Of a stretch of DNA of 64,000 bases, positions 1 through 10,759 are shown in pieces. The position numbers and the translations under genes are program-made. The notes beneath the pieces were generated by a model. The model did no database searches and was not told the origin of the DNA. It was given only the letters and a program-made list of their open reading frames with translations. This DNA is from Durusdinium trenchii (taxonomy: Eukaryota > Sar > Dinophyceae > Suessiales > Symbiodiniaceae), in NCBI GenBank assembly GCA_963970005.1, contig CAXAMN010021585.1, positions 877,066 through 941,065 on the forward strand, in the 5' to 3' direction. Position 1 is the stretch's first letter. Each line of letters begins with the position of its first letter.

Positions 1-81
1 AGGGGAGGTCGAACAACACGAACTGGGAGGTACTTGCCCTTTAATGCGTCCTGGAGTCCTGGAGGCTATCTATACATCTTA

Positions 82-164
82 CCCTATAGGGCTCCAACTA
101 CCTCCTGAGGAGCTGGTTAGGGTGGGTCTTAACACCTGCTCAGGAGGTAGTTGAAGCCCTAGGG
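82..164. repeat. Inverted-repeat element, family 3, copy a
   Basis: The left end reads CCCTATAGGGCTCCAACTAC and the right end is its near-perfect inverse (about 26 bp, two or three mismatches), giving an 83-bp foldback unit. Related copies lie at 22545-22639, 52442-52530 and in part at 21840-21912 and 7067-7090. It has no coding capacity and looks like a MITE-type non-autonomous element. No clear target duplication is visible here. Confidence 0.7.
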
Positions 165-691
165 TTTGGCATCGTGGTGGTTAGAGCCGGAGCTCCTGCG
201 GCCGGGCGTAGGCACTTGTGAGGCTCAGGGAATGGCTCCTTGGAGGCACAGCGGCTCTGCTTGGGCGTCCGCCGGGGCTCTTCCCAGGTTGGCTCCATGC
301 AGGTACCTATATTGAAATACACATATATATGTGACGTCACACACACACACGTAAAATATCATATATTTATATTTCGACGTTGAATTATGTATCGTTATGT
401 ATCATTATACATCAATATATACTACGACGATGTGGCCTACCTCCTATGTACATATGATTACATATGACAAAATCTACATTCACCGCTACAACCACCGAAA
501 GGGTCAAAGGCAGGTCATACGTGGACACACAAACATGAGAGAAGTACAAAGTCTTGCAACAGATCAACTTCAAAAGGGAAGTTGATTACAGTACTGAAAT
601 GGAGGGTTTTACCACGCTTTACCCATTTGGCTGCGTGTCCGCCCTTTTGACACCTACAAACATTCGAGCCAACTGCATCCTGCACTTCCAG

Positions 692-858
692 GGCTCAGTG
701 TTTTCCAGTATGCCAATGGATCGCCAATCTTCCCATCTGCCACAGGCACAGAATTCCTCACATGGCAAAAGAAAACACTGCAGGAAAGGTTCTTTGCTGT
801 GGGGGTGATCAAAGGACAAACGCTAAATGACCGTCGATACGATTTGTGTCGGTGCCTG
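692..858 (+). CDS. Candidate internal exon, unknown product
   Basis: An open plus-strand frame is flanked by an acceptor (TTCCAG|G) and a GT donor (GCCTG|GTGGGT). The translation is well balanced (starts LSVFQYANGSPIF, later FFAVGVIKGQTLNDRRYD) and lacks the low complexity of the surrounding sequence. I do not recognise the family. It lies opposite the EEP gene strand, so it would belong to a different gene reaching in from the left edge. Confidence 0.4.
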
Positions 859-1029
859 GTGGGTGTTTGTCTCACCCCAGGCATCATTGACTGTCAACAT
901 CCGTCAGCAACTCCCGATAATTAGGATGTTCAAATGATATTGTTGAAAATCGCTTTTTGGAGTTGACACGTTCAGAAAGTTGATGCACTTTAAAACTCAA
1001 TATATAAAGAACGTTAAAGGAACTTTGAG

Positions 1030-1215
1030 TTCAAACGCTCCAAAAGTTGATGCATCGATGTTATTCTAGTGTCAACTCCAATTTATAATATTTAAGTCTT
1101 AAGTGCATCGATGGATTCCCAGTGTTTCAATTCCAACCACTTGTAATTTAACATGCTCACTACTTGAAGTCTTAAGTGCATTGAATGTCTCAGTGTTTCA
1201 ACTCCAATTTACTAC
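1030..1215. repeat. Degenerate tandem repeat, about three units
   Basis: Three imperfect copies of an AT-rich unit of roughly 60-75 bp follow one another. They share AGTCTTAAGTGCAT, CAGTGTTTCAA and CTCCAATTTA blocks. This is a decayed minisatellite in a stretch where I see no gene. Confidence 0.55.
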
Positions 1216-1971
1216 CAAAGTATTTGTGTCTTTGGCAAACGTAATGATGTACAAATGGATGAAAAAGTGAGGGTAAACAGTGACTTTCAAAAGTATACTA
1301 GAATAATTCGAACGACCGTGCATAACCTACGCCCTAGCCTTCAAAGACAATTAAAGGAATGGTTGACCTGTTTTTGTGGCCCAAAATCCTTAGCAAAACA
1401 GTAAAACAACACTTCTTTTGTAAAGACACATTGAATCAATGGTTCTTGGACTCCCAGGGTATACATAGACCCCAGGAAAGCACCACCGACCAGATTGATC
1501 ACTAGTGAGTTGAGACTTGTGAAATGACTGTGCTATATATTTTAGATGTTCCATCTCATGTGTTCCCAAGGGTGTCCACAACTCCCATCTCATTATGCAT
1601 CTACCATCAAAATCAAGAACAGCCGAGGGTAGCTGGAAGAACTGAGACAGCTTTAGGCAACTCTTCTTAAAGCCTGTGGCAAAAGGCCAAGGTAGAGAAG
1701 AAACACGAAGAAACAAAGACAGCAAGACAAGCCGGAGAACATCCAGGCAGTGGAGTTCACCTTTAGCCACAAATCGAGAACAAAACAGTTGTGACCAGTG
1801 TAACTCCTATCTCATTTGCTAGTGCTTCTGGTCACCTTTACTAGGATACATGTGTCAGGACTTATGCAACATGCACACCAGCTCATACTCGCGCAACTCC
1901 TAACTCATCTGGGGAGAGGAAGGAGTTTGGCAAAACGTGTCGACCGACCGGTCGAAGACTTGGCAAGCATC

Positions 1972-2021
1972 AGATCCCCGGCCAAAAGGATGTGATCTGC
2001 ACCAAGTGCTTCCAGCGAATC
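1972..2021 (-). CDS. EEP-family nuclease, exon with GD motif
   Basis: The minus-strand frame after acceptor GTCCAG|GATTCG reads DSLEALGADHILLAGDL. In endonuclease/exonuclease/phosphatase proteins a hydrophobic strand followed by GDFN or GDLN marks the metal-binding core, and this exon ends just where the Asn would follow. It is the furthest downstream recognisable exon of the EEP gene. The donor is uncertain, probably GA after GGATCT. The remaining C-terminal SDH region was not found before the window edge. Confidence 0.5.
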
Positions 2022-2171
2022 CTGGACTCCGAAAACAACAAAAACCGGTCAGTCCGAGTTCGACGTGTGTTTTTCGCTGTCCTGGACAAAGAAGGAATGA
2101 ACAGAATCTCCACACCGAACGGTTCAAGGATTCACCCGGGAAAATACATATATATATGTTATATGTATATA

Positions 2172-2289
2172 TTGGGTCTATTCTATTACCAGTAAGAGTG
2201 GATGATGATGGTTAGTAAAGGCATTGTTCAAAAATAACAGTAATATCAGTAATTGTTACTGACTGTTACAGGTAATAGGACAAACCCAA
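2172..2289. mobile_element. MITE-like element, family 1, copy a
   Basis: This 118-bp unit begins TTGGGTCTATTCTATTACC and ends with the inverse of a close variant (GGTAATAGGACAAACCCAA). Its interior shares GTGGATGATGATGGT and GACTGTTACAGG with copies at 16220-16328 and 50437-50606. It lies in the intron between two EEP exons. The flanks are (AT)-rich, so a target duplication cannot be called here, but copy c has a clean one. Confidence 0.75.
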
Positions 2290-2660
2290 TACATATATGT
2301 AAACATAACTCCAAGCAATATCAGGTTAGACATATAGGGTTCCCTGCTCCTTCTCAATATCTCCTCTGCAATCAGAAGGCTAATTCTTGTTTTTCCTGTA
2401 CCTGGAGCGAGCGGCGTATCCACTAATACCCAACCACAACACCTACGAATACATATATATATACACACATGCAAACTTTATGAAAGCTGTCTGTATACCA
2501 CTGGAGACCCTTGCTTTGATACCAAGATCCATACCAAAGTATTTGCCAACATGACACCAAACATCAGGTCAAACATTCTCTGGTCGCCAGCCCAAAAGCC
2601 AGTCCCGAACCCGCCAACCCTTCGGCTTCCTCCGGTCCAAGGCTCTAACAACTTGGTGAC

Positions 2661-2896
2661 CTGTTGGGCCCTGACTTCCTCCGCATCAGGTGTTTTGCCG
2701 CTGCTCAAGTGAGCGCTACACACGCCCAAGGTCGCCCCGGACCCACCCGCATGACCTACCGCGTGGTGGCACAGGACCTCGGCGAGAGAGCCGGACGTTG
2801 TCGCGCGCGCGAAATGACTCCGAGCAAGATCGGGGTGACCTGCCGGGTACCGGCGAAGAGCATCCTGCAAGACCGACCGATATGTTGAAGCAATCC
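2661..2896 (-). CDS. EEP-family nuclease, exon with HL and VRxxQ motifs
   Basis: The exon runs from acceptor GGCAG|GG to a GT donor after CAACAG, starting with two bases of a split codon and ending in phase 0. It contains GATLGVCSAHL followed by TPDAEEVRAQQ. This matches the CCR4/nocturnin/ANGEL pattern in which a 'vaNTHL' strand is followed by 'vRxxQ'. The residue before His-Leu is Ala instead of the usual Thr. The segment upstream (YRSVLQDALRRY and onward) would be the divergent middle of the domain. Strand and frame are supported by the order of the other EEP exons. Confidence 0.55.
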
Positions 2897-4866
2897 CTGC
2901 CAGGTCCATCTGATCCGAGCCGAGCTGACGTGTTTTGGTCGAGCCGCTGCCATGGTTCCACCATCCTTCAGGGTCCCAACCTGAAGCCTTTGAATATCAG
3001 TCATAGCAATCCAGGAATCCAGTAATAAACAAGGACCAAGCCAAACATAGCCAAACTGCTTTTTCAGCGGACTGGTCACTTTGTTGGTGGGCTGTTGATG
3101 GTGAAAAAGCATGTTGTTGGTGGGCCCGTTAGTGGATGGTCACTGATTACTACAACCCTGTCCTGATTCACCTGTTGAAGCACTGCAAAGCGCTTGTTCC
3201 GCACAAAGACCGCGGTGGCCGGGCAATCGCTCGTTGCATCGCCCAAGATGGCCTAGCAGGTCTTCATCCCGAGGGAGCCACTGCTACCTTCTCGGTACGA
3301 CTGGACCCTGCAACCCTGCTCACACCTACATCAAGAGGTGTCGAACACCCTCCCAGAGGGTATGTGGATCCATAGGGCAAGAGAGCTTATGACCTTACAT
3401 TGATCCCCAATTTGGGGCTTCATAAGCCACAGGTGGGCCACAGAGTTCCGAAGAACCTTTGTAGGTTGTGAACCACCCCCATCTCCCGAACAAAAAGGTA
3501 TTCGATTGGAACTGTGTGTTAGTTTCCCTATAGCAAACAAACAACACCTTTGTCAACAGGCGTTATTTTGAGTGGGGAAACCAATCCTCCCCCACAAAAG
3601 ATGACCTTCATCCATCTACTATTCACTACTCCCCCACCGAAGAAAGGCACTTCATCCATCTACTATGACCGTGAAAGTGTATAAAGCTAAACCCAGTCAG
3701 CTGGGTAGGATATCCTCTTGGATATCCTACGGGACCATAGACCTGCAATTGGGATTTATGACCTCGGGGTATGTCGGGGTCCAAGAAGCTGGCTGAAGCG
3801 AGGTGTCCCCGAGTCCACGGAAGCTCTTGGAATTGCTGTCCAAGCCCGGACCAAAAGTGAACATCAAATAAAACCAATCTTCACCAGTTTCGGGGTAATA
3901 TCAGTCAGTTCAGTCAGTTCGGGAAAAGAACGATCCTAATTCAAGACCGATCTGGGCCAGATCTGCAAAATCAGGATCTCATCAACTGTGTCTTTAGTGT
4001 TCAATAATTCAATGTACCCATGATGCCCAATGTCCCTGTAACCAAAAAAAGTAGATGCGATGTTCATCGCTTCCAGTGTCTGTTCTTATCGTCTTCTTTA
4101 TCTCATATATATATATATATGCACCCTGAGTTGACCAATGAATCCAAGCATCAGTTTGACTTTGGCTGGCTTTTTAGCAGCTTGGGGGGCTCTGGGGAAC
4201 GCAGTTTCCAATCGTCCTTTCTTGCTTGGGTCTATAAGCTCTGCTCACGTCCAAACACACATCTTGTTTCCTAGGTCGAAGATGGTCTAGGAGTCACAAG
4301 TTCTGGTCACTGCGTTGTGAAGATGGGAGATGTCTGTACGCCCCAGCCATCCCAAGAACATGTCAAAAAATAGTTGACCTGTTGTCTAAACGCGATCCTT
4401 ATAATTAGAAATACCAGTCAATGGTCGTTCGGTCTCTCACTTGCGGACGCTCCGCAAATACGCACCGCACATTTCGGCCCCTTCTAGACATGTGCCTTTT
4501 TGGGGGTAGCCCCTTCCTAGAGGTTGGATACATGACACGTGCCCTGAAAGGACAGAACCCAAAGGAAAATCTTGCGTCCCTCACGGCCAACACGGTGTCC
4601 ATTGTTTGGTACTCAATCCATGGTGCGTTGTAAACACCAGGTCGGAGCGACCGCCATCGTCCGCCATGGTCCCCCGGTTTTCAGAGCCAGAGCGATCCTG
4701 GTAATCCTCCGTGCTTTTCAGACAAACAACTCTGCCTGAACCTGGTGGGCGATCCTGTATCCAACGTGGATGCTCTTAAGTCCAAGCGAGACTCATTGGG
4801 TCACATCGGGTCAAGCTGCTTTTCAGGGTCAAATGGCCAAATCTCTTCGGACACGTGGTCACCCAC

Positions 4867-4982
4867 CGGATCTCCGGATCGCGCATCTTTGGCCCAGCTG
4901 CAGAGTAGCCTGCTTCCCGAAGCTCAGGACAAAGGGCTGACTCTTTTCCATCGACATCCAGCTCCTGCAAGAAGATGAGATC
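4867..4982 (-). CDS. EEP-family nuclease, exon with LQE catalytic motif
   Basis: After acceptor CATTCAG|G the frame reads DLIFLQELDVDGKESAL and continues CPELREAGYSAAGPK. The DxIxLQE signature carries the metal-binding Glu of CCR4-type EEP nucleases, and the GY a short distance later is also typical. It ends at a GT donor (GATCCG|GTGGGT). Joined to the exon at 5867-5966, the junction reads LLQEEA then DLIFLQE, as the family expects. These enzymes act as 3'-5' exoribonucleases (deadenylases) or phosphodiesterases; the exact substrate cannot be told from the fragment. Confidence 0.7.
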
Positions 4983-5697
4983 CTGAATGCACCGGACAGG
5001 AATTCAGGAGTTGACCTGCTTTTTGATATGAAAAAACCATGTTTGGTCTCCAAAACAGGGGTCAATGAGGTTCTAGGATTATATATATTTATGTGTGTCA
5101 GTGATTGTCAGTGACTATGCACATGTCACCTTGGAATCAACGTGATTCCGCAAGCTGCAATAGCGGTGGTGGTTGGGTAGACACAGAAGAGTAAGAGTTG
5201 TATACAGAGTAACCTTGTCTCGTAAACGATTGGTAGTTGGTTCTACCCATAGCACCTTATGTGCCTCCTTATCTCTTTCTTCTGGCCATTGCCCACTTCA
5301 GAAGCTGGTGCGAAGGACAATGCCAAGCCGTCCCTTCAAGCACCTCAAGAACAAAACAGCCGACAGACTCGGCAGTAAAGCTCTTTAAGAGCCAACCCAG
5401 TCAAGTCAGCTCTCAAGCTCCGATTTCCTGTCCAGGAAGCCGAACAACATGTTTCAACATCTTCCCCAGTTTCGATCATCCCTAAGCAACAGTCTCCGCA
5501 CCTTCCATGAGTCACACCTCCTGCCCTCGAGTACCGTAGTGGAAACCCCCTCCGTTCACTCCTCTCAACCCAATGGCAGCGATGGAAGCGATGGATCGAA
5601 TATCCTCAGAATCCCTGGCTCAACTTCCAAAGACCAAAGCCCTCTGCAAATAACTGAAGAATAATGATGGGCTCAAGAATCTGGAATACCTTTTCTT

Positions 5698-5745
5698 GTT
5701 GTTGTTGTTGTTCTTCTTCTTCTTCTTCTCCTTCTTCTTCGTGGC
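5698..5745. repeat. Trinucleotide microsatellites (GTT)n and (CTT)n
   Basis: A run of GTT units passes directly into CTT units. On the minus strand this reads poly-Asn and poly-Lys, which makes the open frames across it untrustworthy. Confidence 0.85.
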
Positions 5746-5866
5746 TTTTTGTTGTTTTAACGTGATGTTCTTTGATTTGCTCACGCTCCAAAACCCGTCC
5801 CCTGTTCGCGTAGACCGCGCGCGTACCCCCCTCATCACCCGTTGTTCTCCGTCACCTCCAAGTCTC

Positions 5867-5966
5867 CGCCTCCTCCTGCAGCAGAAGTTCCAGCAAGCGC
5901 CGCCTCCGCGGCGTCCAGTCTCGCAGAGCCTCCTGCGCAGCTGGAAGCCTCGGGCGTTCGAGGCTT
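5867..5966 (-). CDS. EEP-family nuclease, exon preceding LQE
   Basis: A GC-rich open block follows acceptor CCCTAG|A and encodes RLPAAQEALRDWTPRRRRLL then ELLLQEEA. In CCR4-like proteins a 'W..R...ll..il' helix directly precedes the DxIxLQE strand, which is exactly what follows in the next exon. To stay in phase the donor must be GAGGCG|GAGACT, a GA donor, known in dinoflagellates. An alternative AG|GTGACG donor would break phase. Confidence 0.6.
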
Positions 5967-6297
5967 CTAGGGGAGTGGAGGACTGATCTACACCAGCACA
6001 CGAGAAAACGAACAAATAAGGTCTCTGACAGGCTGAAATGGAGACTTGTTGAAGTGGCAGGTGGTGACCTGGTAGTGAGGGTGTTGGTATATAGATCCGT
6101 CCTTCACTTCCACTCACTCCCTCATTTAGGGGAAGGTATGAGGAGCAAATATGTATTGGACATAAGCTTCAACATACTTCCAAAAAGCAGTTTCATTCAC
6201 TCATTCGCGTTTAAAGTGATTCTTGGATCACTCTTGGAAACTGGTCTAATCAACACGGTAGAGTCAACAAAAAGCTCTTCATGCTCATGAACACTAA

Positions 6298-6328
6298 ATA
6301 TATATATATAATATATATATATATATTT
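6298..6328. repeat. (AT)n microsatellite
   Basis: An alternating AT tract interrupted once. Similar tracts occur at 4106-4122, 8476-8498, 15341-15362, 16187-16213, 42780-42796 and 58507-58522, often at the edge of a dispersed repeat copy. Confidence 0.85.
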
Positions 6329-6432
6329 GATTGATATACACAAGTATGATCTCAAACAATCAAATGTGAAAGCCAAAAATATAAAGTACGTATTCAACAG
6401 ACTGAGTCTCCATCCCTCCTCTTTTTGCTTGC

Positions 6433-6625
6433 ATTCCGCCAACAAATTCAAGGACAGCACGCGGAAGGTCGTCCTCTCTCGCGTCGACGCCAGTGTGGCT
6501 CCTACTCCGCAGGTCGACGCTGTCGATCGCCAGGATCGCTGCAAGGCCGGTGGCCAGTTTGCTAAGCTCTCTCGAAGATTCTGCACGATTTCAGGGATGC
6601 CCATGGCATTCACCCATTCGGGCAG
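6433..6625 (-). CDS. EEP-family nuclease, N-terminal exon
   Basis: The exon follows acceptor AACTACAG|CTG in phase 0. It begins LPEWVNAMGIPEIVQNL and carries FRVLSLNLLAECKQK near its end. 'F.vlSyN.LAe' is the opening strand of the EEP fold, including the metal-binding Asn, here SLN. The 3' end is approximate: a GC donor after GCGGAAT fits, but the frame stays open past it. Together with 5867-5966, 4867-4982, 2661-2896 and 1972-2021 it forms one colinear minus-strand gene of at least 4.6 kb. Its start codon and a region around 3-4.8 kb remain unidentified. Confidence 0.6.
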
Positions 6626-7318
6626 CTGTAGTTTTAAAATGTTTTAAAGAGGGAAGTGCTGCAAGAACTTCTTTTTCTTCTAGTCTCAAGTGCAGAGCCT
6701 TACATATTGAGACTAGGTATTCAAATGTGCTGTAGAAATCTGTAGAATGATATTTGGAAACACTAAGGTGTCCCACATCCTAACCCAGAGATCGTCTACA
6801 TGTATCTCTTTCCTAGGATTCCAACTACCATTGATTTAATGCGTTTCTTTTCTAAGCAATCATTGTTGTACTATACTAAGAAATTTACAAAAGTATACAA
6901 AGTTTTTATTTTTTTTTACATACTTTTACAGGTCAGGGGTTGCTGAAAGCAATCACAGACCTGCCCAGCATCCATTTTCTACAAGTGGTCGAGCAAAAGG
7001 GCAAGACGAAGAGACAGTGAACATACCGACATGGTGCCAGGAGGTTGACCAGGTGTTCACAAAACCTAGGGCTCCTGTCCCACATCCGAAAAGAAGATGC
7101 TTGGGCTGGTGCCATGCCAGGGGTTGAACATCCACCTTCTGACGATGTGCTTGGACCTCGACCGTATTACGGGAAAGTATAGGGCCTAAGCAACCGGTTG
7201 ACCGTCTGCGTCGACGCGTCAGCTTCGATTGCCTGAGCGACGTGACGCACGACAGTCATTGTCCTAAAAACAAGGAGAAACCAAAGGGGTGGCAACTTCT
7301 GGCTGCCAGTGGTTTGTG

Positions 7319-7475
7319 TCAGTGTCCGGAAGAATTTCGCAACACACAATTATCCCCCACCCACTTGCGGCGTGTGGTGCCATGTTCTTCCAAACACTCA
7401 AAGGCTCCGGCCACAAAGGTTCCACAAAGCAGGCGTCGAAGAGTCCGCGTCCACGCGTCGCCGTCGTCCGGTCGA
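7319..7475 (-). pseudogene. Degenerate protein-kinase catalytic-loop block
   Basis: An open frame contains LRRLLCGTFVAGAFECLEEH, like the helix E of AGC kinases, then GTTRRKWVGDNCVL and RNSSGH before a stop. Spacing matches the kinase loop 'HG..YRDLKPENcvLD', but the HRD/YRD Asp and the Lys are replaced (RRKWVG in place of YRDLKP). No DFG, APE or C-lobe exon was found downstream before the EEP gene. It may be a decayed paralogue, a pseudokinase end, or a chance frame. Only about 25 bp separate it from the preceding kinase exon, and the GGEL-containing segment expected between them is missing. Confidence 0.4.
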
Positions 7476-7500
7476 GGTCTCTCGCCCGTCGCCTGTGGTC

Positions 7501-7539
7501 CTTGAAGGTCCGCACCAGCTTGAGGATGAAAGGGTGATC
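7501..7539 (-). CDS. PKG/AGC-like kinase, exon with HPFI motif
   Basis: After acceptor TTTTAG|GAT the 39-bp exon reads DHPFILKLVRTFK. 'HPFIv.L..tFkD' is the beta4-beta5 region of PKA/PKG-type kinases. It joins in phase 0 to the exon at 7872-7985, whose end (AEREILTDV) is the helix C that precedes this strand in the family. The proposed donor is AAG|GACCAC (GA type). Confidence 0.65.
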
Positions 7540-7871
7540 CTAAAAAACCGGACCACAGCTCCGCTCGGGGTCAACGAAACCGAAACGGGGGGGCGACACG
7601 GACAAAAACTGGGGGTTTAAATGGGGAAAGGGGGGGGAGGGGCCTGGGTTTGAGTGAGGTTGGTTTCGCATTCGGGTGCGCAGGTGAGTGAGAGGACGGA
7701 GAGAGGACGGAGCTGAGCTTCTGAGCCAAGGGTTTGAAAGCCTGCATTGCGTTGATCTGAATCCAAACATCTTAACCAAGTTCTACCAACCTACCAACCT
7801 ACCCGGCCCAGTGGCTTCCAGTCGACGAAGCCGTTGGCTCATTCGATCCAGGGCCCTCCTGAGTGCCCGAC

Positions 7872-7985
7872 CACATCGGTCAGAATCTCACGCTCGGCGC
7901 AAATGCTGGCTTGCTGCCGCCGGGCCACCGCCTCAGGGTCCACCGTCCGCCGCGGTCCGGGCACATTGGTGCCGGGGTACGTCCA
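7872..7985 (-). CDS. PKG/AGC-like kinase, helix C exon
   Basis: A 38-codon exon lies between acceptor CTTCAG|TGG and GT donor GATGTG|GTCGGG. It encodes an acidic and basic lead-in followed by RRQQASICAEREILTDV. The AERE Glu matches the helix C Glu that pairs with the VAIK/ALK lysine. It joins in phase to HPFI at 7501-7539. Confidence 0.6.
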
Positions 7986-8100
7986 CTGAAGGCTCGATGT
8001 GGGCCAGGGACGGTGCTAAAGTCAAATGCGAACGACTTGACGAAACTCTGAGGGGAGTAGCTCTTGATCACAACTCTTTAAGGGAGAACTTCATTACTCA

Positions 8101-8216
8101 AGACCTATTGACAGTGTCCAAGTTGGCAAAACTCTCCAAGGCCAAGGATGGTCGTCTTGAGACCTATTGACAGTGTCCAAGTTGGCAAGTCTCCAAGGCC
8201 AAGGATGGTCGTCTTG
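8101..8216. repeat. Tandem duplication, 59 + 57 bp
   Basis: Two adjacent copies of a block starting AGACCTATTGACAGTGTCC and ending GGATGGTCGTCTTG differ only by a 2-base deletion and a substitution. This is a recent local duplication with no evident coding role. Confidence 0.9.
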
Positions 8217-8242
8217 TTATAGGCTCTGATGAACATTGCCTC

Positions 8243-8303
8243 CTCCATCCGTCAAACTGCCAGCCCGGTTTTATAGAAGCGAACCAGTCATGCCGCTGCG
8301 GGT
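8243..8303 (-). other. Possible kinase C-lobe fragment
   Basis: A short open block after GTAGCAG|AC reads DPQRHDWFASIKPGWQFDGW. It resembles the 'HpWF..idW..l' end of AGC kinase C-lobes. It lies upstream of the helix C exon on the same strand, so it is out of order for that kinase. It may be a rearranged fragment or a coincidence. Confidence 0.3.
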
Positions 8304-8625
8304 CTGCTACGAGCTCAGTCCGACGGAAAAAACATATCAACTTAATTCGATTTTCAAGTGAGCAGTGCCTTTCTAGCGCGACTAGCACCAAACAACAACT
8401 GGAAGCGTGTTCACCAAAGACCTGGTACAAAACAACTCATATACTCACATATGTATTCATGTCATAAAATAGAACATGTGTATATATATATATATATCTA
8501 CACAGCCTAGAAGTCCAAAGAATATATGTTTATATATATATTTCGCCTCGCCCAACTAAAGGAAAAAGTATCTTCCCTTCACCCCAAAGAGGGAACATGA
8601 ATCTTGGGAGTCCCAGTGTCTATTC

Positions 8626-8919
8626 TCGGAACATCCTCAGTGTTTTCTTAGAGATCTGCGGCGAGAAAACGGTCCTTGGGAGTCAGTTACAGTGAGTCTG
8701 CGGATGTTTCTCTAGTTTTTGTTCACATTTTTTTTATATTCCACACAAGCTACTGGCGTTTATTGGTGAGCCACGAGCGTTTTACCCGAATGTGTTTCGT
8801 TTCAGCGGATGTTTATTTTGGTTGCGGACGTTTATGTGGTTCACAGACCTAAATAAAGGTTGGTGTGTTGAACATTGCTCAACTACCGACCAAAACAAAG
8901 CAACCGTGAGGTTCCAGGT
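8626..8919. repeat. Dispersed repeat family 4, copy a
   Basis: About 300 bp are shared with 14534-14846 and 15957-16187. Common blocks include GAGTCTGCGGATGTTT, TTGGTGAGCCAC, CAGACCTAAATAAAGG (or a close form) and an end resembling GCAACCACGAGGTTGCAGGT. It is non-coding. The start block CTGGAACTTCCTCAGTG also occurs inverted at 15258-15284. Confidence 0.75.
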
Positions 8920-9016
8920 GTATATACCCTGGGAGTCCAATTATATAGTATGTTCAGCTATACTTAAGACTTTGCCAAATACCATGAGTCCAATGAGACA
9001 CCCGGGATGGTCTTGC

Positions 9017-9123
9017 CTTTCAGGAAGGCTCCCTTCCGCCCTGTCCGGCGCCTCGTTTCGACTGATGCACTTCAGGGCGTACCTGTCCCGAAACGGGCGT
9101 GTGTTCAGACGGATGCCGAAGAC
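9017..9123 (-). CDS. PKG/AGC-like kinase, ALK lysine exon
   Basis: After acceptor GGAAAG|GTC the frame reads VFGIRLNTRPFRDRYALK followed by CISRNEAP. 'yALKcisk' is the beta3 strand with the ATP-binding Lys of PKG-like kinases. It lies between the Gly-loop exon (10622-10759) and the helix C exon (7872-7985), in the order expected. The donor is probably GC (GAAAG|GCAAGA). The join to the Gly-loop exon leaves about four extra residues, so that boundary is not settled. Confidence 0.6.
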
Positions 9124-10621
9124 CTTTCCAGGTTTGTATGCGATGCAAAGATACATGCCCTTGAACTCCAATAGTCACTGAGCAACCCATTGTTTTATCG
9201 TCCTCAGGCAACACCAGGCCAACCTTTCTTATCATGGGATGTGAAACGGGATCATGTCCAAGCCCGGTAAAAAAACCAGGGCCGGCTTCATGGCCACACT
9301 CTCCGGCCAACGGCTGGTTTCATAGCTGCGCACCTTTGTGGTCCATTCGTGGATCATGGATGGCTCTAGCCGCCAGACGCCACAAGTTGGGGATGTTAAA
9401 CATCACCACAGCAGCTGTGAACCATTCGGTAGGTGGAATGGTAGGTGGAGGGGTGGAGGCTCAATGTCCCACGTCACATGTGTGTGTGTGTGGTAGAATA
9501 GAGAGACCTCTCAAAGACCCATTGGAAGAAGAAACATAAAGGAAACCCACATTAGTTGGGCTCTCCCTAGTTCAATACACACACATCACCCGAACATAGG
9601 GAGACCCCAATTCATGACCCCAACTAGTTCAATCTCCCTATTACATCACCCGAACTCTTCGAATGTCCGCCTGGCTCCCGTGGATTGATGCTCCACCAAG
9701 CGGACCTGGGATGAAAAACGAGCGTACCCGCCGTACCCGCGCGGCTTTCCCCGTCGTCGACTTCCACGAAAAGACGAAGAGTTGGATAGCCTGATTTTGT
9801 TTAATCGGTGAATAAAGCTGTTGCCAGCACTCTACAAGCTTTGTTTTGTTGTTGGAAAGCCTCCAGTTGAATCCTCGAGCCATCCCGAAGGAGTCCCGAT
9901 CCACGTTGACCTTCCCGATCCCAAGCGTTTTCGGTGTTCGACACCTTGATGTAGGTGCCACGAGGGTTCAGTCTTACCTTCTGAAGCAGGGTGGCACATC
10001 CCTAAACACTGAAGCTCTGAAGTTGGTTGGAACCAAATGTCCAGGCTTTTTGGCTTGTTTATCGAACTTTGGGTATGCTATTCTTCTGGTCCATTGCGTG
10101 GGATATGTCCAGGAGCTTCAGGGGCTTCGTTTCGATGGAAACTTCACATCTACTGAGAAAACGCAACAATGCAGTATTTTATCAACCCAACCACTCCATG
10201 TCTATGGAAGTACGAGTACCTACATTCTCCCAACCAGCCCAATGTTGGCATACCAGTCCCATGAAATGTCTAGGAACTACGAGTACATGGAATGAACATG
10301 AGAGTTTCCCATTGTAGACGCGTGGACAACACCAATGGGGTTGGCCTAGTAGGCTATAATATATATACATATATCTAGTTGACTCAAGTCACCCAATTGG
10401 AAACAACAATATGTTTGCATTCCACTTTTGTTCTTGACTTGCAATTCACAGGACCACCCAGTAAGAAAACACAAAACATCTATTATATAATCAATGTGCT
10501 ATCAATAGACGTTCATTGAGCTTGGGTTTGAGCTGTAGAAACTGAGGACCCCCCCCTTTCAGCACCCACGTCCTTCGGTCCTTGTCCAGTCCCAGATCCT
10601 CCTCTCACTGAGGGGTCCTGC

Positions 10622-10759
10622 AATGCCATACGTGCCATATCCCAAGGTGGAGATCTCTTGGAGGTCGTCCAAATGGATGTCCACGCGCCTGCAAACATAC
10701 TCTGGACACAAGCGGCCGAAACCGTCGTTCTTGACGAATTCAAAGAATTTGGTCTCGTT
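10622..10759 (-). CDS. PKG/AGC-like kinase, glycine-loop exon
   Basis: A 46-codon exon reads NETKFFEFVKNDGFGRL and ends DDLQEISTLGYGTYGIA. 'L.dl..i.tLG.GtfG.V' is the entry to the kinase domain in PKG proteins, after the last CNB domain. The Gly loop GYGTYG is intact. The donor appears to be GC (GGCATT|GCAGGA). CNB exons lie 12.6 kb upstream on the same strand. Confidence 0.6.

Noticed and set aside
4421-4633. Plus-strand frame with FGGSPFLEVGYMTRALKG
   Set aside because: It looks partly coding, but lies inside the EEP gene on the opposite strand, has no clear acceptor, and matches no family I know.
5620-6117. 165-codon minus-strand frame with poly-Asn and poly-Lys
   Set aside because: It runs through the (GTT)/(CTT) microsatellite; the GC-rich part is better explained by the EEP exon in another frame.
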